DNA from: Streptomyces sp. NBC_01381
GTDB lineage: Bacteria > Actinomycetota > Actinomycetes > Streptomycetales > Streptomycetaceae
NCBI RefSeq assembly: GCF_026340305.1
Contig: NZ_JAPEPI010000005.1
Span: 1 to 64,000, forward strand
Length of the DNA: 64,000 nucleotides
Direction of reading: 5' to 3'
Every line of letters begins with the position of its first letter. Positions within the stretch are counted from its first letter, which is position 1. Shown piece after piece: positions 42,060-51,344 of this stretch. The notes beneath the pieces are model-generated. The model worked only from the letters and a program-made list of their open reading frames with translations, made no database searches and was not told the DNA's origin. The position numbers were made by a program, and so were the translations under genes.

Positions 42060-44234
42060 TCAGGGTGTGCTGTCGGCGAGGCCGGAGACCAGCCGGTTCG
42101 CGGGTGCGGCCAAAGGGCTCGCCGGCAGTCGGCGGGACGTGCCCGGCGGATCGATGGAGATGGTGGTGCAGTGCGGTGTCCCGCCACCCCAGGCCGGACG
42201 CCGGTCGAAGAGCTGCGGGCGCGCTGCGGCCACGATGAACAGGGGCCCCCGGGCCATCTCACTGCTCACCCTGCCGACGAAGTCCAGCAGGGCTTTCTCC
42301 GCCTCGTGCAGATCGTCGACGACCATGACCAGCGGGCAGTCCTGCACGATGCTTTCCAGGGGGTTCTGGCCGGAATTCAGAGACTGAGTCAGATCGATCT
42401 CCAGTGCCTCGTTTCCGTAGGGATCGAGAAGCGGACTCTTCCGCAGGTGGAAAAGGTGAGTACCACGAGCCGGCCGCCATTCCTGGTCCGGCCTGGAGGG
42501 CACCAGGAACCAGGTGTCGATCGGCTGCCCCATGGAGCGGCGCTCGAATTCCTTGAGCAGCCTGCTCTTTCCGCTACCGGGTTCTCCGATGATCGTGACC
42601 ACATGAGGAGTTTCGCGGTGCCGGACGCGCTCCAGCATGCCCCGCAGGATGTCGAGTTCGATCTCCCTGTCGACCACGCCCGCCGCCGGCGGCCGCTCGG
42701 TGCGCGAGCGCGACTGGATCACCTTCCAGGCTTGCGGCGAATCGCCGACGGAGACGAAGGAAGGTGCCGAGGCGGTCAGCTGCCGGGTGTTCCCGCAGAC
42801 CCAGACCTCCCCCGCGGAGGCCCGGGACAGCAGGGACTGGCACGCGTCGAGCAGAGCGCCGTCCGCCGACCGGACGGAGCCGTCGGCCTCGTAGCGCAGC
42901 AGTGCCTCTCCCGTGGATACCGCGGCCTGGACCGTCGCCTCGCCGGCTCGCCGGGCGGAGCGGTCGAGCGGAGTGACCGTGGGAGCGGTGTGGAACTCGT
43001 CCCGGATGGCCAGGGCGGCACGCACGGCTCGTTCGGCATGGTCGTGGCCCTCGTGCCCGGGCCCGAACACGGCCAGCTGTGTGAACCCTATGGAGCTGAT
43101 CACCGATCCGCCCTGGCGGCCCACGAGGTCCCGGATGCGGCCGGCCAGGCGGTCACGCAGTTCGTCGCTGCCCTGCGATCGCCCGCCGCCCGTGGGCGCC
43201 CTGAGCCCGGTCTTGAGCAACAGCACGCTCACCGCGAGGCGTTGGCCCGCCGAAGCGGTGCGCTGGAGCGGCACCCGCACTCGCGTCCTGAGGCCGTGCG
43301 CGTCGGCGGAGACGTCCTTGCCGTGCTCCGTGCCCTCGTGGATCGCGTACTCGTGAACCCTGGGCCGGGCCGGGGCCGCAGCCGCCCGGGGCTGTGCGGA
43401 CCGCGCCGGTGTGTGGTCCTGCGACGGGCCGGCACCTGTCCGCACAGGCGCCGGTGACGGAGCCTCGGGCTGTGACAGCTTGGGGTCCTGCGCCAGGATC
43501 GCCTGCTGAAGAGACTGCAGCTCGCGCCGCGGCTCCAGGCCGAGGTCCTCGATCAGGGATGTGCGGACCCGGCTGTAGACGCTCAGTGCGTTGGCCTGCC
43601 GGCCGCACCGGTACAGGGCCAACATCAACTGTCCGCACAGGCGCTCGCGCAAGGGCTCCGCCTCGACCATCGACTCCAGTGCCGCGAGTGCGGACTGATG
43701 CCGTCCGCAGCGGAGCTCGGCCTCGAAGTAGTCCTCCATCGCGTCGAGCCGGGCACTCTCCGCAGCGTCGAGCTCGGGCCAGTTGAACCCGCTCTCGACG
43801 AGGTCGGCCAGGGCATGGCCCTGCCAGAGGGACAGGGCGTCGCGGAGGATGACCGCGGCCTGCGCGGGGGAACCGGACTCGAGGGCGGTGCGCCCCTCCT
43901 GTATCCGGCGGTGGAAGAGGTGCAGGTCGATCTGGTCGGGTTCGACCTGCAGGACGTATCCGGGAGCCTTCGTGAGCAGGATCCCGCTCTGGCGGTCGGT
44001 GCCGCAGGCCGCGAGGGATCCGCGAAGACCCCATACGGCGTTCTGGAGGATCTTCCGTGCTGTTGTCGGCAGTGTTCCGTCTGCCCACAGCGCGTTGAGG
44101 AGTTCTCGGGTGGGGACCACTCGATTGGCGTTCAGGAGCAGATAACCGAGTGTGGCGCGCTGTTTGGTCCCGCCCAGAGCGATGGACTGACTGCCGTCGA
44201 GGACTTCCAATGGCCCGAGTATTCGAAACCACAT
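42060..44234 (-). CDS. Large SARP regulator with cyclase-like and ATPase regions (SARP-B)
   Basis: A 724-residue regulator resembling the PimR type. Winged-helix domain 1-95 (MWFRILGPLEVLDG, GGTKQRATLGYLLLNANRVVPT); BTAD about 100-250 (LHLFHRRIQEG through LGLEPRRELQSLQQAIL); a Pro/Ala-rich linker; a nucleotide-cyclase-like domain about 325-500 (LAVSVLLLKTGLRA, ISSIGFTQLAVFGPGH); and an AAA-type P-loop GEPGSGKSRLLKEF near 560 with a Walker B-like MVVDDLHEAE near 650. It ends soon after the ATPase core, without the TPR and LuxR parts of LAL proteins. ATG at 44234 follows TTGAGGAGC. SARP-C is a close paralogue. Its targets are presumably the PKS promoters. Confidence 0.85.
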   Translation of the reverse strand: MWFRILGPLEVLDGSQSIALGGTKQRATLGYLLLNANRVVPTRELLNALWADGTLPTTARKILQNAVWGLRGSLAACGTDRQSGILLTKAPGYVLQVEPDQIDLHLFHRRIQEGRTALESGSPAQAAVILRDALSLWQGHALADLVESGFNWPELDAAESARLDAMEDYFEAELRCGRHQSALAALESMVEAEPLRERLCGQLMLALYRCGRQANALSVYSRVRTSLIEDLGLEPRRELQSLQQAILAQDPKLSQPEAPSPAPVRTGAGPSQDHTPARSAQPRAAAAPARPRVHEYAIHEGTEHGKDVSADAHGLRTRVRVPLQRTASAGQRLAVSVLLLKTGLRAPTGGGRSQGSDELRDRLAGRIRDLVGRQGGSVISSIGFTQLAVFGPGHEGHDHAERAVRAALAIRDEFHTAPTVTPLDRSARRAGEATVQAAVSTGEALLRYEADGSVRSADGALLDACQSLLSRASAGEVWVCGNTRQLTASAPSFVSVGDSPQAWKVIQSRSRTERPPAAGVVDREIELDILRGMLERVRHRETPHVVTIIGEPGSGKSRLLKEFERRSMGQPIDTWFLVPSRPDQEWRPARGTHLFHLRKSPLLDPYGNEALEIDLTQSLNSGQNPLESIVQDCPLVMVVDDLHEAEKALLDFVGRVSSEMARGPLFIVAAARPQLFDRRPAWGGGTPHCTTISIDPPGTSRRLPASPLAAPANRLVSGLADSTP

Positions 44235-45171
44235 GACTGCTCCTCAATTGACTGAATCCGTACCAGCAGATTGGTGTCTCTGTTGAGTCTGCGATGTTCG
44301 TGGTCCGGGTGAAGAGCCGGTACCGGCCCGTGGTCCGTCATCCGGTTCCGCGCAGCGGCAGACCACTGGCGGGCGTCCAGGATGTCCGGGCCGGGGGCTC
44401 GTGCCGGACCGCGGAGATGGTCCGCCCTCGCGATGGGCGGAGCGGATGAGGGATCTAGGGGGCGGATTTATCGATTCCGCAGGGCGTTAGCCGTGGGCTC
44501 TCGACGCCGGTGACGGGCGGAGCGGGCTGAAGGCCGACGAATGGTGCTGAAACGGTTGCTGCACAGACCTGTTGCAACTGCGGTATCCCCCCATGTGTGT
44601 CACCCGCTGATGCCCGAAGGCGGCAGCGGAACCCCGTGCGTGACGTACACAAGCCCCCCGGAAATCAATCCGTTTCGGCCGGTAGGGTCACCCTAACCAT
44701 CGTGATGCCCTAAAACAAGTGTGACTATCCGTGTCGGTCTGTGGTATCCGACACGGGGAGGGGTCCCGTCCGCGAGGTCCCCGAGAGGGGCCGTTCCGGC
44801 CGGTCAACGCTGCTTGAGGCATCGCTCCCATTGTCCCGCCTCGGCTTGGCCATTCCGGGGTAATCGGCGTATCTGTGGCGGGTGTTCGGCGCTTTCCTGG
44901 CTGGATGTGCGGTGGTTCGGCCGGTGTAGCCTCCGGAGAGGCGGGCCGCTTTCGGACCGGCGCGCGGCTCTTGGCCCGCCGTGCCCTGCGATGTCTCGGC
45001 CGATCCGGCCGGGTCGACGTCCCACGGGACTGCGGTGCATCCACGTCCGCACGCAGGCCGGGCAGAACGTGGCGATCCCTTGACCGGCCGGGCGTGAACG
45101 GTCTGCCGGAGCCCTGTCGCACCGCCGAAGCCGGCCCCTGTCGTCATCCACCCCCAACACCGGGAGCAGTC
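44235..45171. other. Long intergenic region upstream of SARP-B and the SnoaL-like gene
   Basis: 937 bp with no convincing gene. It must hold the promoters of SARP-B (left end) and of the plus-strand supply genes (right end). It contains the inverted repeat at 44729-44756. Confidence 0.45.
44729..44756. promoter_or_regulatory. Inverted repeat CCGTGTCGG/CCGACACGG
   Basis: Nine-base perfect arms (44729-44737, 44748-44756) around ten bases. It is in the middle of the long intergenic region and may be a regulator site or a terminator of an unseen transcript. Confidence 0.4.
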
Positions 45172-45585
45172 ATGACATTCACTGATGCGAAGAGCGTTGT
45201 CCTCGCCTACCTCAAGGCCATCGACGAGCGGGACCCGGAGGCCATCCAGGCGACCCTCTGGGAGGACGCCGAGTTCCGCATCCCCGGCGAGCACGCGCTT
45301 GCCGGCAGCTGGGTGGGTCTGGACGAGATCCTCAACAAGTTCATGCTGCCGCTGATGGAGCTGTTCTCCACGGAGGTCCCCTACACCATTGAGATCTCGC
45401 AGGTCATAGCAGAGGGCGACACGGTCGTGCTCGACTGCGTGGCCCGTGCCGCGTCCCGCACCGGCGAGCCCTACGAGGCGAACATCGTCTCGGTGTTCTC
45501 CATCAGGGACGGCCGGATCAAGGCCATGCGCGAGTTCTTCGACACGCAGTACTTCGTGCGGACGCTGATCGGCACCGACGGCTGA
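45172..45585 (+). CDS. SnoaL/NTF2-fold protein
   Basis: A 137-residue protein: DAKSVVLAYLKAIDERDPEAIQATLWEDAEFRIPGEHALAGSW, then a sheet ending FSIRDGRIKAMREFFDTQYFVRTL. This is the ketosteroid-isomerase-like layout (helix, F-x-I-P-G, GRI-x-x-x-REFFD) found in many tailoring and isomerising enzymes. It is unlike the other two SnoaL-like proteins in the window. ATG at 45172 has GGGAGCAG upstream. The carboxylase beta gene follows 203 bp downstream. Function in the pathway is unknown; cyclase, dehydratase or isomerase are all possible. Confidence 0.75.
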   Translation: MTFTDAKSVVLAYLKAIDERDPEAIQATLWEDAEFRIPGEHALAGSWVGLDEILNKFMLPLMELFSTEVPYTIEISQVIAEGDTVVLDCVARAASRTGEPYEANIVSVFSIRDGRIKAMREFFDTQYFVRTLIGTDG

Positions 45586-45788
45586 GTGGGGGCCGGGAAG
45601 GCCGAGTTACCGCCGTGTGAGCGCGCCCGCCTAGCGTCGAAGACCACTCCGCGCGGCATGTCGCGCACTCGAGACCCGCTGGGCGGGCCTGCCGCGGGTT
45701 CCCCCGGGCGGTCATCGCGGTGTCGCCTCCACCCTCTTGAGGCGAATGCCGCGCTGACCGTTCCCCGGCCGAGAGGCGGCTATCGGTA

Positions 45789-47336
45789 GTGACACGCAAT
45801 CAGGTCTCAGAACTGCACGAGATCCGTGCGCAGGTGCTGGCCGGACCCAGCGAGAAGGCGACGAAGGCCCAGCATGCCAAGGGCAAGCTGACCGCGCGGG
45901 AGCGGATCGAGCTGCTGCTCGATGCGGGTTCGTTCCGGGAGGTCGAGCAGTTGCGCCGGCACCGGGCGACCGGTTTCGGCCTGGAGGCCAAGAAGCCGTA
46001 CACCGACGGTGTCATCACCGGCTGGGGCACGGTGGAGGGCCGCACGGTCTTCGTGTACGCGCATGACTTCCGTATCTTCGGCGGCGCGCTCGGCGAGGCG
46101 CACGCCACCAAGATCCACAAGATCATGGACATGGCGATCGCGGCCGGTGCCCCGCTGGTCTCCCTGAACGACGGCGCGGGCGCCCGTATCCAGGAGGGCG
46201 TCTCCGCGCTGGCCGGGTACGGCGGGATCTTCCAGCGCAACACCAAGGCGTCGGGTGTCATCCCGCAGATCAGCGTGATGCTGGGCCCGTGCGCCGGCGG
46301 TGCGGCGTACTCGCCGGCTCTGACGGACTTCGTCTTCATGGTCCGTGAGACCTCGCAGATGTTCATCACCGGGCCGGATGTGGTGCGTGCGGTGACCGGT
46401 GAGGAGATCTCCCAGAACGGTCTGGGCGGCGCGGACGTGCACGCCGAGACCTCGGGCGTCTGCCATTTCGCGTACGACGACGAGGAGACCTGCCTCGCCG
46501 AGGTGCGCTACCTCATCGCGATGCTGCCCTCGAACAACCGCGAGAACCCGCCGGTGCACGAGTCGGACGACCCGGCGGACCGCCGCTCGGACGTGCTGCT
46601 CGACCTGGTCCCGGCGGACGGCAACCGTCCCTACGACATGGCCAAGGTCATCGAGGAGCTCGTCGACGACGGCGACTTCCTGGAGGTCCACGAGCGCTGG
46701 GCCCGCAACATCATCTGCGCGCTGGCCCGTCTGGACGGCAAGGTGGTGGGCATCGTCGCCAACCAGCCGCAGTCCCTGGCGGGTGTCCTGGACATCGAGG
46801 CCTCGGAGAAGGCCGCCCGCTTCGTCCAGATGTGCGACGCTTTCAATATCCCGATCGTGACGCTCCTTGACGTCCCCGGCTTCCTGCCGGGCGTCGACCA
46901 GGAGCACGGCGGCATCATCAGGCACGGCGCGAAGCTGCTCTACGCCTACTGCAACGCGACGGTGCCGCGGATCTCGCTGATCCTGCGCAAGGCGTACGGA
47001 GGTGCCTACATCGTGATGGACTCCCAGTCCATCGGAGCGGACCTCACCTACGCCTGGCCGACCAACGAGATCGCGGTGATGGGTGCCGAGGGCGCCGCCA
47101 ACGTCATCTTCCGCCGGCAGATCGCGGCCGCCGAGGACCCCGAGGCGATGCGTGCGCGCATGGTCAAGGAGTACAAGGCCGAGCTGATGCACCCCTACTA
47201 CGCCGCGGAGCGAGGCCTGGTCGACGACGTCATCGACCCGGCAGCAACCCGCGAGGTGCTCATCAGCTCCCTGGCGATGCTCCGCAACAAGCACGCCGAC
47301 CTGCCGTCGCGCAAGCACGGCAACCCCCCGCAGTAA
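45789..47336 (+). CDS. Acyl-CoA carboxylase beta (carboxyltransferase) subunit
   Basis: A 515-residue crotonase-fold carboxyltransferase that moves CO2 from biotin to acetyl- or propionyl-CoA, giving malonyl- or methylmalonyl-CoA for the PKSs. Biotin-pocket and CoA-pocket glycine motifs are visible: GGALGEAHATKIHKIMD, NDGAGARIQEGVSALAGYGG, GPCAGGAAYSPALTDF, and in the C-terminal half VPGFLPGVDQEHGGIIRHGAKLLYAY and KAYGGAYIVM. GTG at 45789 begins the protein. The epsilon-like gene follows 78 bp downstream, the usual pairing. No biotin-carrying alpha subunit lies in the window, so a housekeeping one is probably shared. Acetyl or propionyl preference was not determined. Confidence 0.92.
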   Translation: MTRNQVSELHEIRAQVLAGPSEKATKAQHAKGKLTARERIELLLDAGSFREVEQLRRHRATGFGLEAKKPYTDGVITGWGTVEGRTVFVYAHDFRIFGGALGEAHATKIHKIMDMAIAAGAPLVSLNDGAGARIQEGVSALAGYGGIFQRNTKASGVIPQISVMLGPCAGGAAYSPALTDFVFMVRETSQMFITGPDVVRAVTGEEISQNGLGGADVHAETSGVCHFAYDDEETCLAEVRYLIAMLPSNNRENPPVHESDDPADRRSDVLLDLVPADGNRPYDMAKVIEELVDDGDFLEVHERWARNIICALARLDGKVVGIVANQPQSLAGVLDIEASEKAARFVQMCDAFNIPIVTLLDVPGFLPGVDQEHGGIIRHGAKLLYAYCNATVPRISLILRKAYGGAYIVMDSQSIGADLTYAWPTNEIAVMGAEGAANVIFRRQIAAAEDPEAMRARMVKEYKAELMHPYYAAERGLVDDVIDPAATREVLISSLAMLRNKHADLPSRKHGNPPQ

Positions 47337-47414
47337 TCCTGCGGTAACCCGGTGGTCACCAGGCGCCCACATCTTGGCGCCGGCATCCCTCACAGTGACG
47401 GAGGACCCTCTCCC

Positions 47415-47618
47415 ATGACCATTGTTTCTGCTGCTCACACGCTGCTGCGTGTCGAGAAGGGGCACGCCGAGCCCGAGGAACTCGCGGCCATCGCCCTGAT
47501 CCTGATGGCCCGTGCGGCCGCGCCCGGCCCAACTGCGGCCCACCGCCCGCGGTCCCGGGCCGGCTGGCGCCGGCTGGAACGTGAGCGCGGGTTCCGTGCC
47601 CCGCACAGCTGGCGCTGA
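47415..47618 (+). CDS. Acyl-CoA carboxylase epsilon subunit
   Basis: A 67-residue protein: HTLLRVEKGHAEPEELAAIALILMARA, then a basic linker and a Trp-rich tail (GWRRLERERGFRAPHSWR). The order of an RVxKGxAxxEELAAL helix and a C-terminal tail with a terminal W is the mark of actinobacterial AccE/PccE epsilon subunits, which stabilise the alpha-beta complex. The ATG lies 78 bp after the beta gene. Its partner is the beta subunit next door. Confidence 0.85.
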   Translation: MTIVSAAHTLLRVEKGHAEPEELAAIALILMARAAAPGPTAAHRPRSRAGWRRLERERGFRAPHSWR

Positions 47619-47719
47619 ACACTCCTGCCGCCGAGCCGCTCCCCACCATGTGACGATGACTGGCTCTCCAGGTCCGGATGCCAAGGTCTGACAGAGGATG
47701 ACTCGACCAGGAGGTCAGT

Positions 47720-48238
47720 ATGGGCACGACTTCGCCCGCCCGCCGTCATGCAGACATGGAGGCGCCGCCCGTCAGTTCGGGAATGCTCCGCAATGTGCTG
47801 CGCGAGGTTCCGACGGCCGTCACCGTGGTCACGGCGACAACAGGGGACAGGCCGGCGGGGTTGACCGTGGGGTCGTTCGTGTCGGTGTCCCTGGATCCGC
47901 CGCTGATCGGGATCTTCGTCGACGAGAAGTCCTCCAGCTGGCCGGAGATGCGGAACTCGGCGACCTTCACCGTCAACGTCCTGTCGGGCGATCAGCAGGA
48001 GCTGTGCGCACGGTTCGCGGCCAGCGGCAGGGACAAGTTCGCAGGGCTGCCGCTGCAGAAGTCACCTCTGGGGAACCCCTTGCTGCCCGGCATCGCCGCG
48101 TGGCTCGACTGCCGGGTCGTGGAGGTGCGCAAGCTGGGGGACCATCACTTCGCCCTGGCGCGAGTGGCCGGTCTGGGGACGACCGCGGCAACCACGTCGA
48201 TCGTCTTCCACCGCGGCACCCTGCACGCCATCCCGTGA
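47720..48238 (+). CDS. Flavin reductase of a two-component monooxygenase, ActVB/HpaC-like
   Basis: A 172-residue FMN-binding split-barrel reductase that passes reduced flavin to separate oxygenases. Recognisable are LREVPTAVTVVTATTGDRPAGLTVGSFVSVSLDPPLIGI, FTVNVLSGDQQELCARFA and DHHFALARVAGLG, the HpaC/ActVB core. ATG at 47720 is 101 bp after the carboxylase epsilon gene. No flavin-using oxygenase is next to it; the luciferase-like enzyme at 19710 is the best partner. An exporter gene converges on its 3' end. Confidence 0.86.
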   Translation: MGTTSPARRHADMEAPPVSSGMLRNVLREVPTAVTVVTATTGDRPAGLTVGSFVSVSLDPPLIGIFVDEKSSSWPEMRNSATFTVNVLSGDQQELCARFAASGRDKFAGLPLQKSPLGNPLLPGIAAWLDCRVVEVRKLGDHHFALARVAGLGTTAATTSIVFHRGTLHAIP

Positions 48239-48323
48239 GACCGCCGTGCACGCGCTTGACGGACGGCGTCGGGGCGGCGGTCGGGCCGCGTCACCGCTGA
48301 CAAGGCGGTGCATCAACCCAGCA

Positions 48324-48354
48324 TCGGCAGGCACCTGTTCGCGGTGCCTGCCGA
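48324..48354. terminator. Bidirectional terminator, 12-bp stem
   Basis: TCGGCAGGCACC at 48324-48335 pairs exactly with 48343-48354 across a seven-base loop, between the convergent reductase and exporter genes. Confidence 0.75.
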
Positions 48355-48469
48355 CGCGGTGATACGACTCGAGTTGCCCGGCCGGCGACCGAGCCGGCCC
48401 CCTGCGGCCCCCCCCCGGCACGGCCTCGACCAATCGCCGAGGACACCGCTGGATGCGCCGGGGAGGCGA

Positions 48470-50161
48470 TCAGCCGGTTCGCGTGGGCAGCGGAGCCGGC
48501 TGCGGCTCGGGGTGGGCTTCCTCTTCTGCGGGCGGCTGCGGCTCGGTGGATTTCCGAGGCATGAGCAGGGCGACGACCAGGGCGCCGGCGCCGAGGGTGA
48601 CCGCGCCGATCAGGCTCGTCTGGGACACCGCGTCGGAGAAGGCGGATCCGACCGCGTCGGCCATCTGGGTCGAGCCCTGGGCGATTTCCGCAGCCTGCTG
48701 CTTGAGCTTGGCAGCGTCGGCGGGCGAGGCGGCATGGGCGGCCTGCTCGGTCAGTTGCTGTGCCCTCTCCTGGAAGGACTGTGCCACGGCGTTGCCCGCG
48801 GCGACCGAGTCCTTCGCGGCCTCCAGCGCCTCCGGCGGCACCTTGCGCCCCTCGGTTGCGTCGGTGAGATTCGCCGCGTACGAGGAGGCGAGCGCCGAGC
48901 CGAGCACGGCGATTCCGAGCGACCCGCCGAGTTCGAGCGAGGTGTCGTTCACGGCGCCGCCGACGCCGAGTTCCGACTCCGGGAAGGCGCCCATGATCGT
49001 GTCCGTGCAGGGGGAGACGGCGAGGCCCAGGGAGAGGCCGAGCAGGGCGAGCGGAGCCACGAAGTCCGAGTACGTGGAGCTCCCGTCGGTGCTGATGAGC
49101 AGCGCCAGGGCCGTCGTGCCGCCCACCATGCCCACGGTCACCATGATGCGCGCGCCGAGGCGCGGTGCCAGCACGCCGGTGGTCGCAGCGCCCAGAAAGA
49201 CCCCGAGCGCGAGCGGCAGCATGCGGATGCCGGTCTCCAACGGGTCGTAGTCCAGGACGAATTGGAAGTGCTGCGTGAGGTAGTAGAAGACGCCGAACAC
49301 GGCGAGGAAGAAGACCGCGATGGCGAGGTTCGCGGCGGCGAAAGCGCGCTGGGTGAACTTCCGCACGTCAAGGATCGGCCGCGGGTGGCGCAGCTCCCAC
49401 CAGACGAACAGGAGCAGGCCGAGCCCGGCGATCGCCGCGGCGGTGATCGCCGACTTGCCCCAACCGAAGTGGGGACCGTCGATGATCATGTAGATCAGGG
49501 CGCCGGACCAGATCACCGAGAGCACGCCGCCGCCGTAGTCGATCCGGCCGCGGTCGCCGGCCCTGGACGGCGGCACCAAGACGTACGCCGCCAGGACCGC
49601 GACGACGCACGCCGGAACGTTGATCAGGAACGTGGACTCCCAGCCGTTGTCCTTGAGGAGTACGCCCGCGATCAGCGGCCCGGCGGCGATGGAGAGGCCC
49701 GAGGTCGCCGCCCAGATGGTGATGGCCTTGGCCCGCTCCTCGCGCGGGAACGTCGCCGCGAGCAGCGAGAGCGTCGCGGGCATGATCATGGCGGCGCCGA
49801 AGCCCATGACCGCGCGGACGACGATGACTTGGGCCGAGGTGTCCGCGAAGGCGCCGGCCACGCCGCCCGCGGCCATGATGAGCAGCCCGAGCACGAGCGA
49901 GCCGCGGCGGCCGTACTTGTCGCCGATCGCGCCGAGCAGCAGCATCAGCGCGGCGTACGGAACGGTGTACGCGTCGATGACCCACTGCAGGTCGGAGCTG
50001 GACAGATCGAGATCGCGGGTCATGGCTGGTGCTGCAACCGTCAGGGCGGTGTTCGCCATGACCGAGATCATCAGACTCAGGCAGAGCACCAGCAGCGCCC
50101 ACCAGCGACGGGCGTACGGTCGGCTCATCCGCTCGACCGGCTCTTTGACGAGTAACGGCAT
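48470..50161 (-). CDS. MFS drug exporter, DHA2 family
   Basis: A 563-residue multi-helix proton antiporter of the inner membrane. MPLLVKE begins the protein; TM1 follows at about 20-40; LDLSSSDLQWVIDAYTVPYAALMLLLGAIGDKYGRR holds the family's motif A, and FGAAMIMPATLSLLAATFP holds motif C. An extramembrane insert near residues 435-510 is Ala/Gln-rich and partly helical (QQLTEQAAHAASPADAAKLKQQAAE); the C-terminus is a Pro/Glu-rich tail. ATG at 50161 follows GGAGGGG. It is divergent from the TetR at 50288, whose two operator-like repeats lie between them, so it is probably a repressed efflux pump for the product. Confidence 0.87.
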   Translation of the reverse strand: MPLLVKEPVERMSRPYARRWWALLVLCLSLMISVMANTALTVAAPAMTRDLDLSSSDLQWVIDAYTVPYAALMLLLGAIGDKYGRRGSLVLGLLIMAAGGVAGAFADTSAQVIVVRAVMGFGAAMIMPATLSLLAATFPREERAKAITIWAATSGLSIAAGPLIAGVLLKDNGWESTFLINVPACVVAVLAAYVLVPPSRAGDRGRIDYGGGVLSVIWSGALIYMIIDGPHFGWGKSAITAAAIAGLGLLLFVWWELRHPRPILDVRKFTQRAFAAANLAIAVFFLAVFGVFYYLTQHFQFVLDYDPLETGIRMLPLALGVFLGAATTGVLAPRLGARIMVTVGMVGGTTALALLISTDGSSTYSDFVAPLALLGLSLGLAVSPCTDTIMGAFPESELGVGGAVNDTSLELGGSLGIAVLGSALASSYAANLTDATEGRKVPPEALEAAKDSVAAGNAVAQSFQERAQQLTEQAAHAASPADAAKLKQQAAEIAQGSTQMADAVGSAFSDAVSQTSLIGAVTLGAGALVVALLMPRKSTEPQPPAEEEAHPEPQPAPLPTRTG

Positions 50162-50231
50162 GGGGCCCCTCCGTTCTTGGTTCCGGCTCTGCGGCTGACG
50201 GGCAGCGGGTGCAGAGCGGCGCAACAAGCAG

Positions 50232-50278
50232 TTGCACACACCTGTGCAATGTAGCGGTACTTGCACATGCCTGTACAA
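50232..50278. promoter_or_regulatory. Two tandem inverted repeats, TetR operators of exporter and regulator
   Basis: TTGCACA-CACC-TGTGCAA (50232-50249) is perfect; TTGCACA-TGCC-TGTACAA (50261-50278) has one mismatch. The centres are 29 bp apart, in the 126-bp gap between divergent exporter and TetR genes. The second ends just before the TetR ribosome site. Confidence 0.82.
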
Positions 50279-50287
50279 CTAGGAGTC

Positions 50288-50905
50288 ATGACGACCCCAC
50301 ACGCCTCGGGCCTCCGGGCCTTAGCCAACCGTCGACGCATCCTCGACATCGCCCACGCCGAACTGCTTCGTGCTCCGGACGCATCCATGAATCAGATCGC
50401 CCGCGCGGCGGGTGTCGCGCGGCGCACGGTCTACGGGCACTTCCCCAGCCGCGACACGCTGGTCGCCGCGCTCATCGGCGAGGCCATCGAGTCGGTGGAG
50501 CAGGCCCACGTCGTGGGCCGTGAAGGGGTGGCGGATCCCGTCGAGGCGCTGGCCCGCTCGCTTCTCGCCGTCTGGGAGGTCGTCGACCGCTACCGCCTCC
50601 TGCTCGCCCTCGCCCCGCAGAGCCTCACGATGAAGGGCATCCGCGACCGCCTCGGCGTCGTCCATGAGGCCGGGACGCGCCTCATCCAACGCGCCCTGGA
50701 CGAAGGGACGTTCACTTCGCCGTTGCCGGCGGAGGGATTGCGCTACGTCCTGGAAGGGGTGTTGTTCTCGGTGATGGAGGCCACCAACAGCGGGCATGTG
50801 CGCCCCGAGGAGGCGGGCCGGGCCACCACGGTCACGTTCCTGTGTGCCGCGGGCATGCCGCACCATCGCGCCGTCGAGTTGCTGGCCAGGATTCTGGACC
50901 GGTGA
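50288..50905 (+). CDS. TetR-family regulator of the adjacent exporter
   Basis: A 205-residue repressor. DNA-binding region at about 28-58: SMNQIARAAGVARRTVYGHFPSRDTLVAALI. The C-terminal domain (LARSLLAVWEVVDRYRLLLALAPQSL) resembles that of drug-sensing efflux regulators. ATG at 50288 follows AGGAGT. Codon 12 is TTA (50321-50323), rare in Streptomyces and read by the bldA tRNA, so its synthesis may be tied to development. The two inverted repeats upstream are its probable targets. Confidence 0.87.
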   Translation: MTTPHASGLRALANRRRILDIAHAELLRAPDASMNQIARAAGVARRTVYGHFPSRDTLVAALIGEAIESVEQAHVVGREGVADPVEALARSLLAVWEVVDRYRLLLALAPQSLTMKGIRDRLGVVHEAGTRLIQRALDEGTFTSPLPAEGLRYVLEGVLFSVMEATNSGHVRPEEAGRATTVTFLCAAGMPHHRAVELLARILDR

Positions 50906-51344
50906 GACCCCGTGCCGCGGGGGTGTCACCTCGACGCCCTGCGGCACCGATATTCTCCCTGCACCCCGGTTGCACACCGGAGAATACACGGTCGGAAACT
51001 TGACGTGTCTCGGAATGACAGCCCCGATTACCTGCGTAAAGAGGGCCGAGTTGCAATGCGATGACCGCACAGTGGGCGGTCGGTCAGGGTGATGGGATAC
51101 ACATCGTGCGCCCACTGTCCGCTCATCGCGCTGTCTGTTTCCGTCCCGCCCGGCTTTCCGGTCAGGGGGCAGAAACTATTAGCCTTGTTTCAATCCCTCA
51201 CTACCGTTAGGTTGACAGTCGTCCGTGGCGCCCCTAGGCGCCTATATGCGGACCGCCATCGAAGCCCTCCATCGTCGCAGCATCGCGCTGCCGTGGGAAG
51301 AGCAACTGAATCCTAAATTGATCTCAGGCAAACGGGGAGTCCTG
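50906..51344. promoter_or_regulatory. Promoter region of SARP-C
   Basis: 439 bp with rather low GC at the right end. It contains an inverted repeat (50951-50986), TTGACA at 51212-51217 as a possible -35 element, and GGGGAG just before the ATG at 51345. The best -10 candidate is poor. Confidence 0.45.
50951..50986. promoter_or_regulatory. Inverted repeat TATTCTCC/GGAGAATA
   Basis: Eight-base perfect arms with an extra GGT/ACC match inside, 46 bp after the TetR stop. It may act as a terminator for the TetR gene or as a regulator site for SARP-C. Confidence 0.4.

Noticed and set aside
44455..45171. Possible small genes in the long intergenic region
   Set aside because: Short frames exist on both strands, but none has a ribosome site with codon bias. 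The inverted repeat looks more like a regulatory element.
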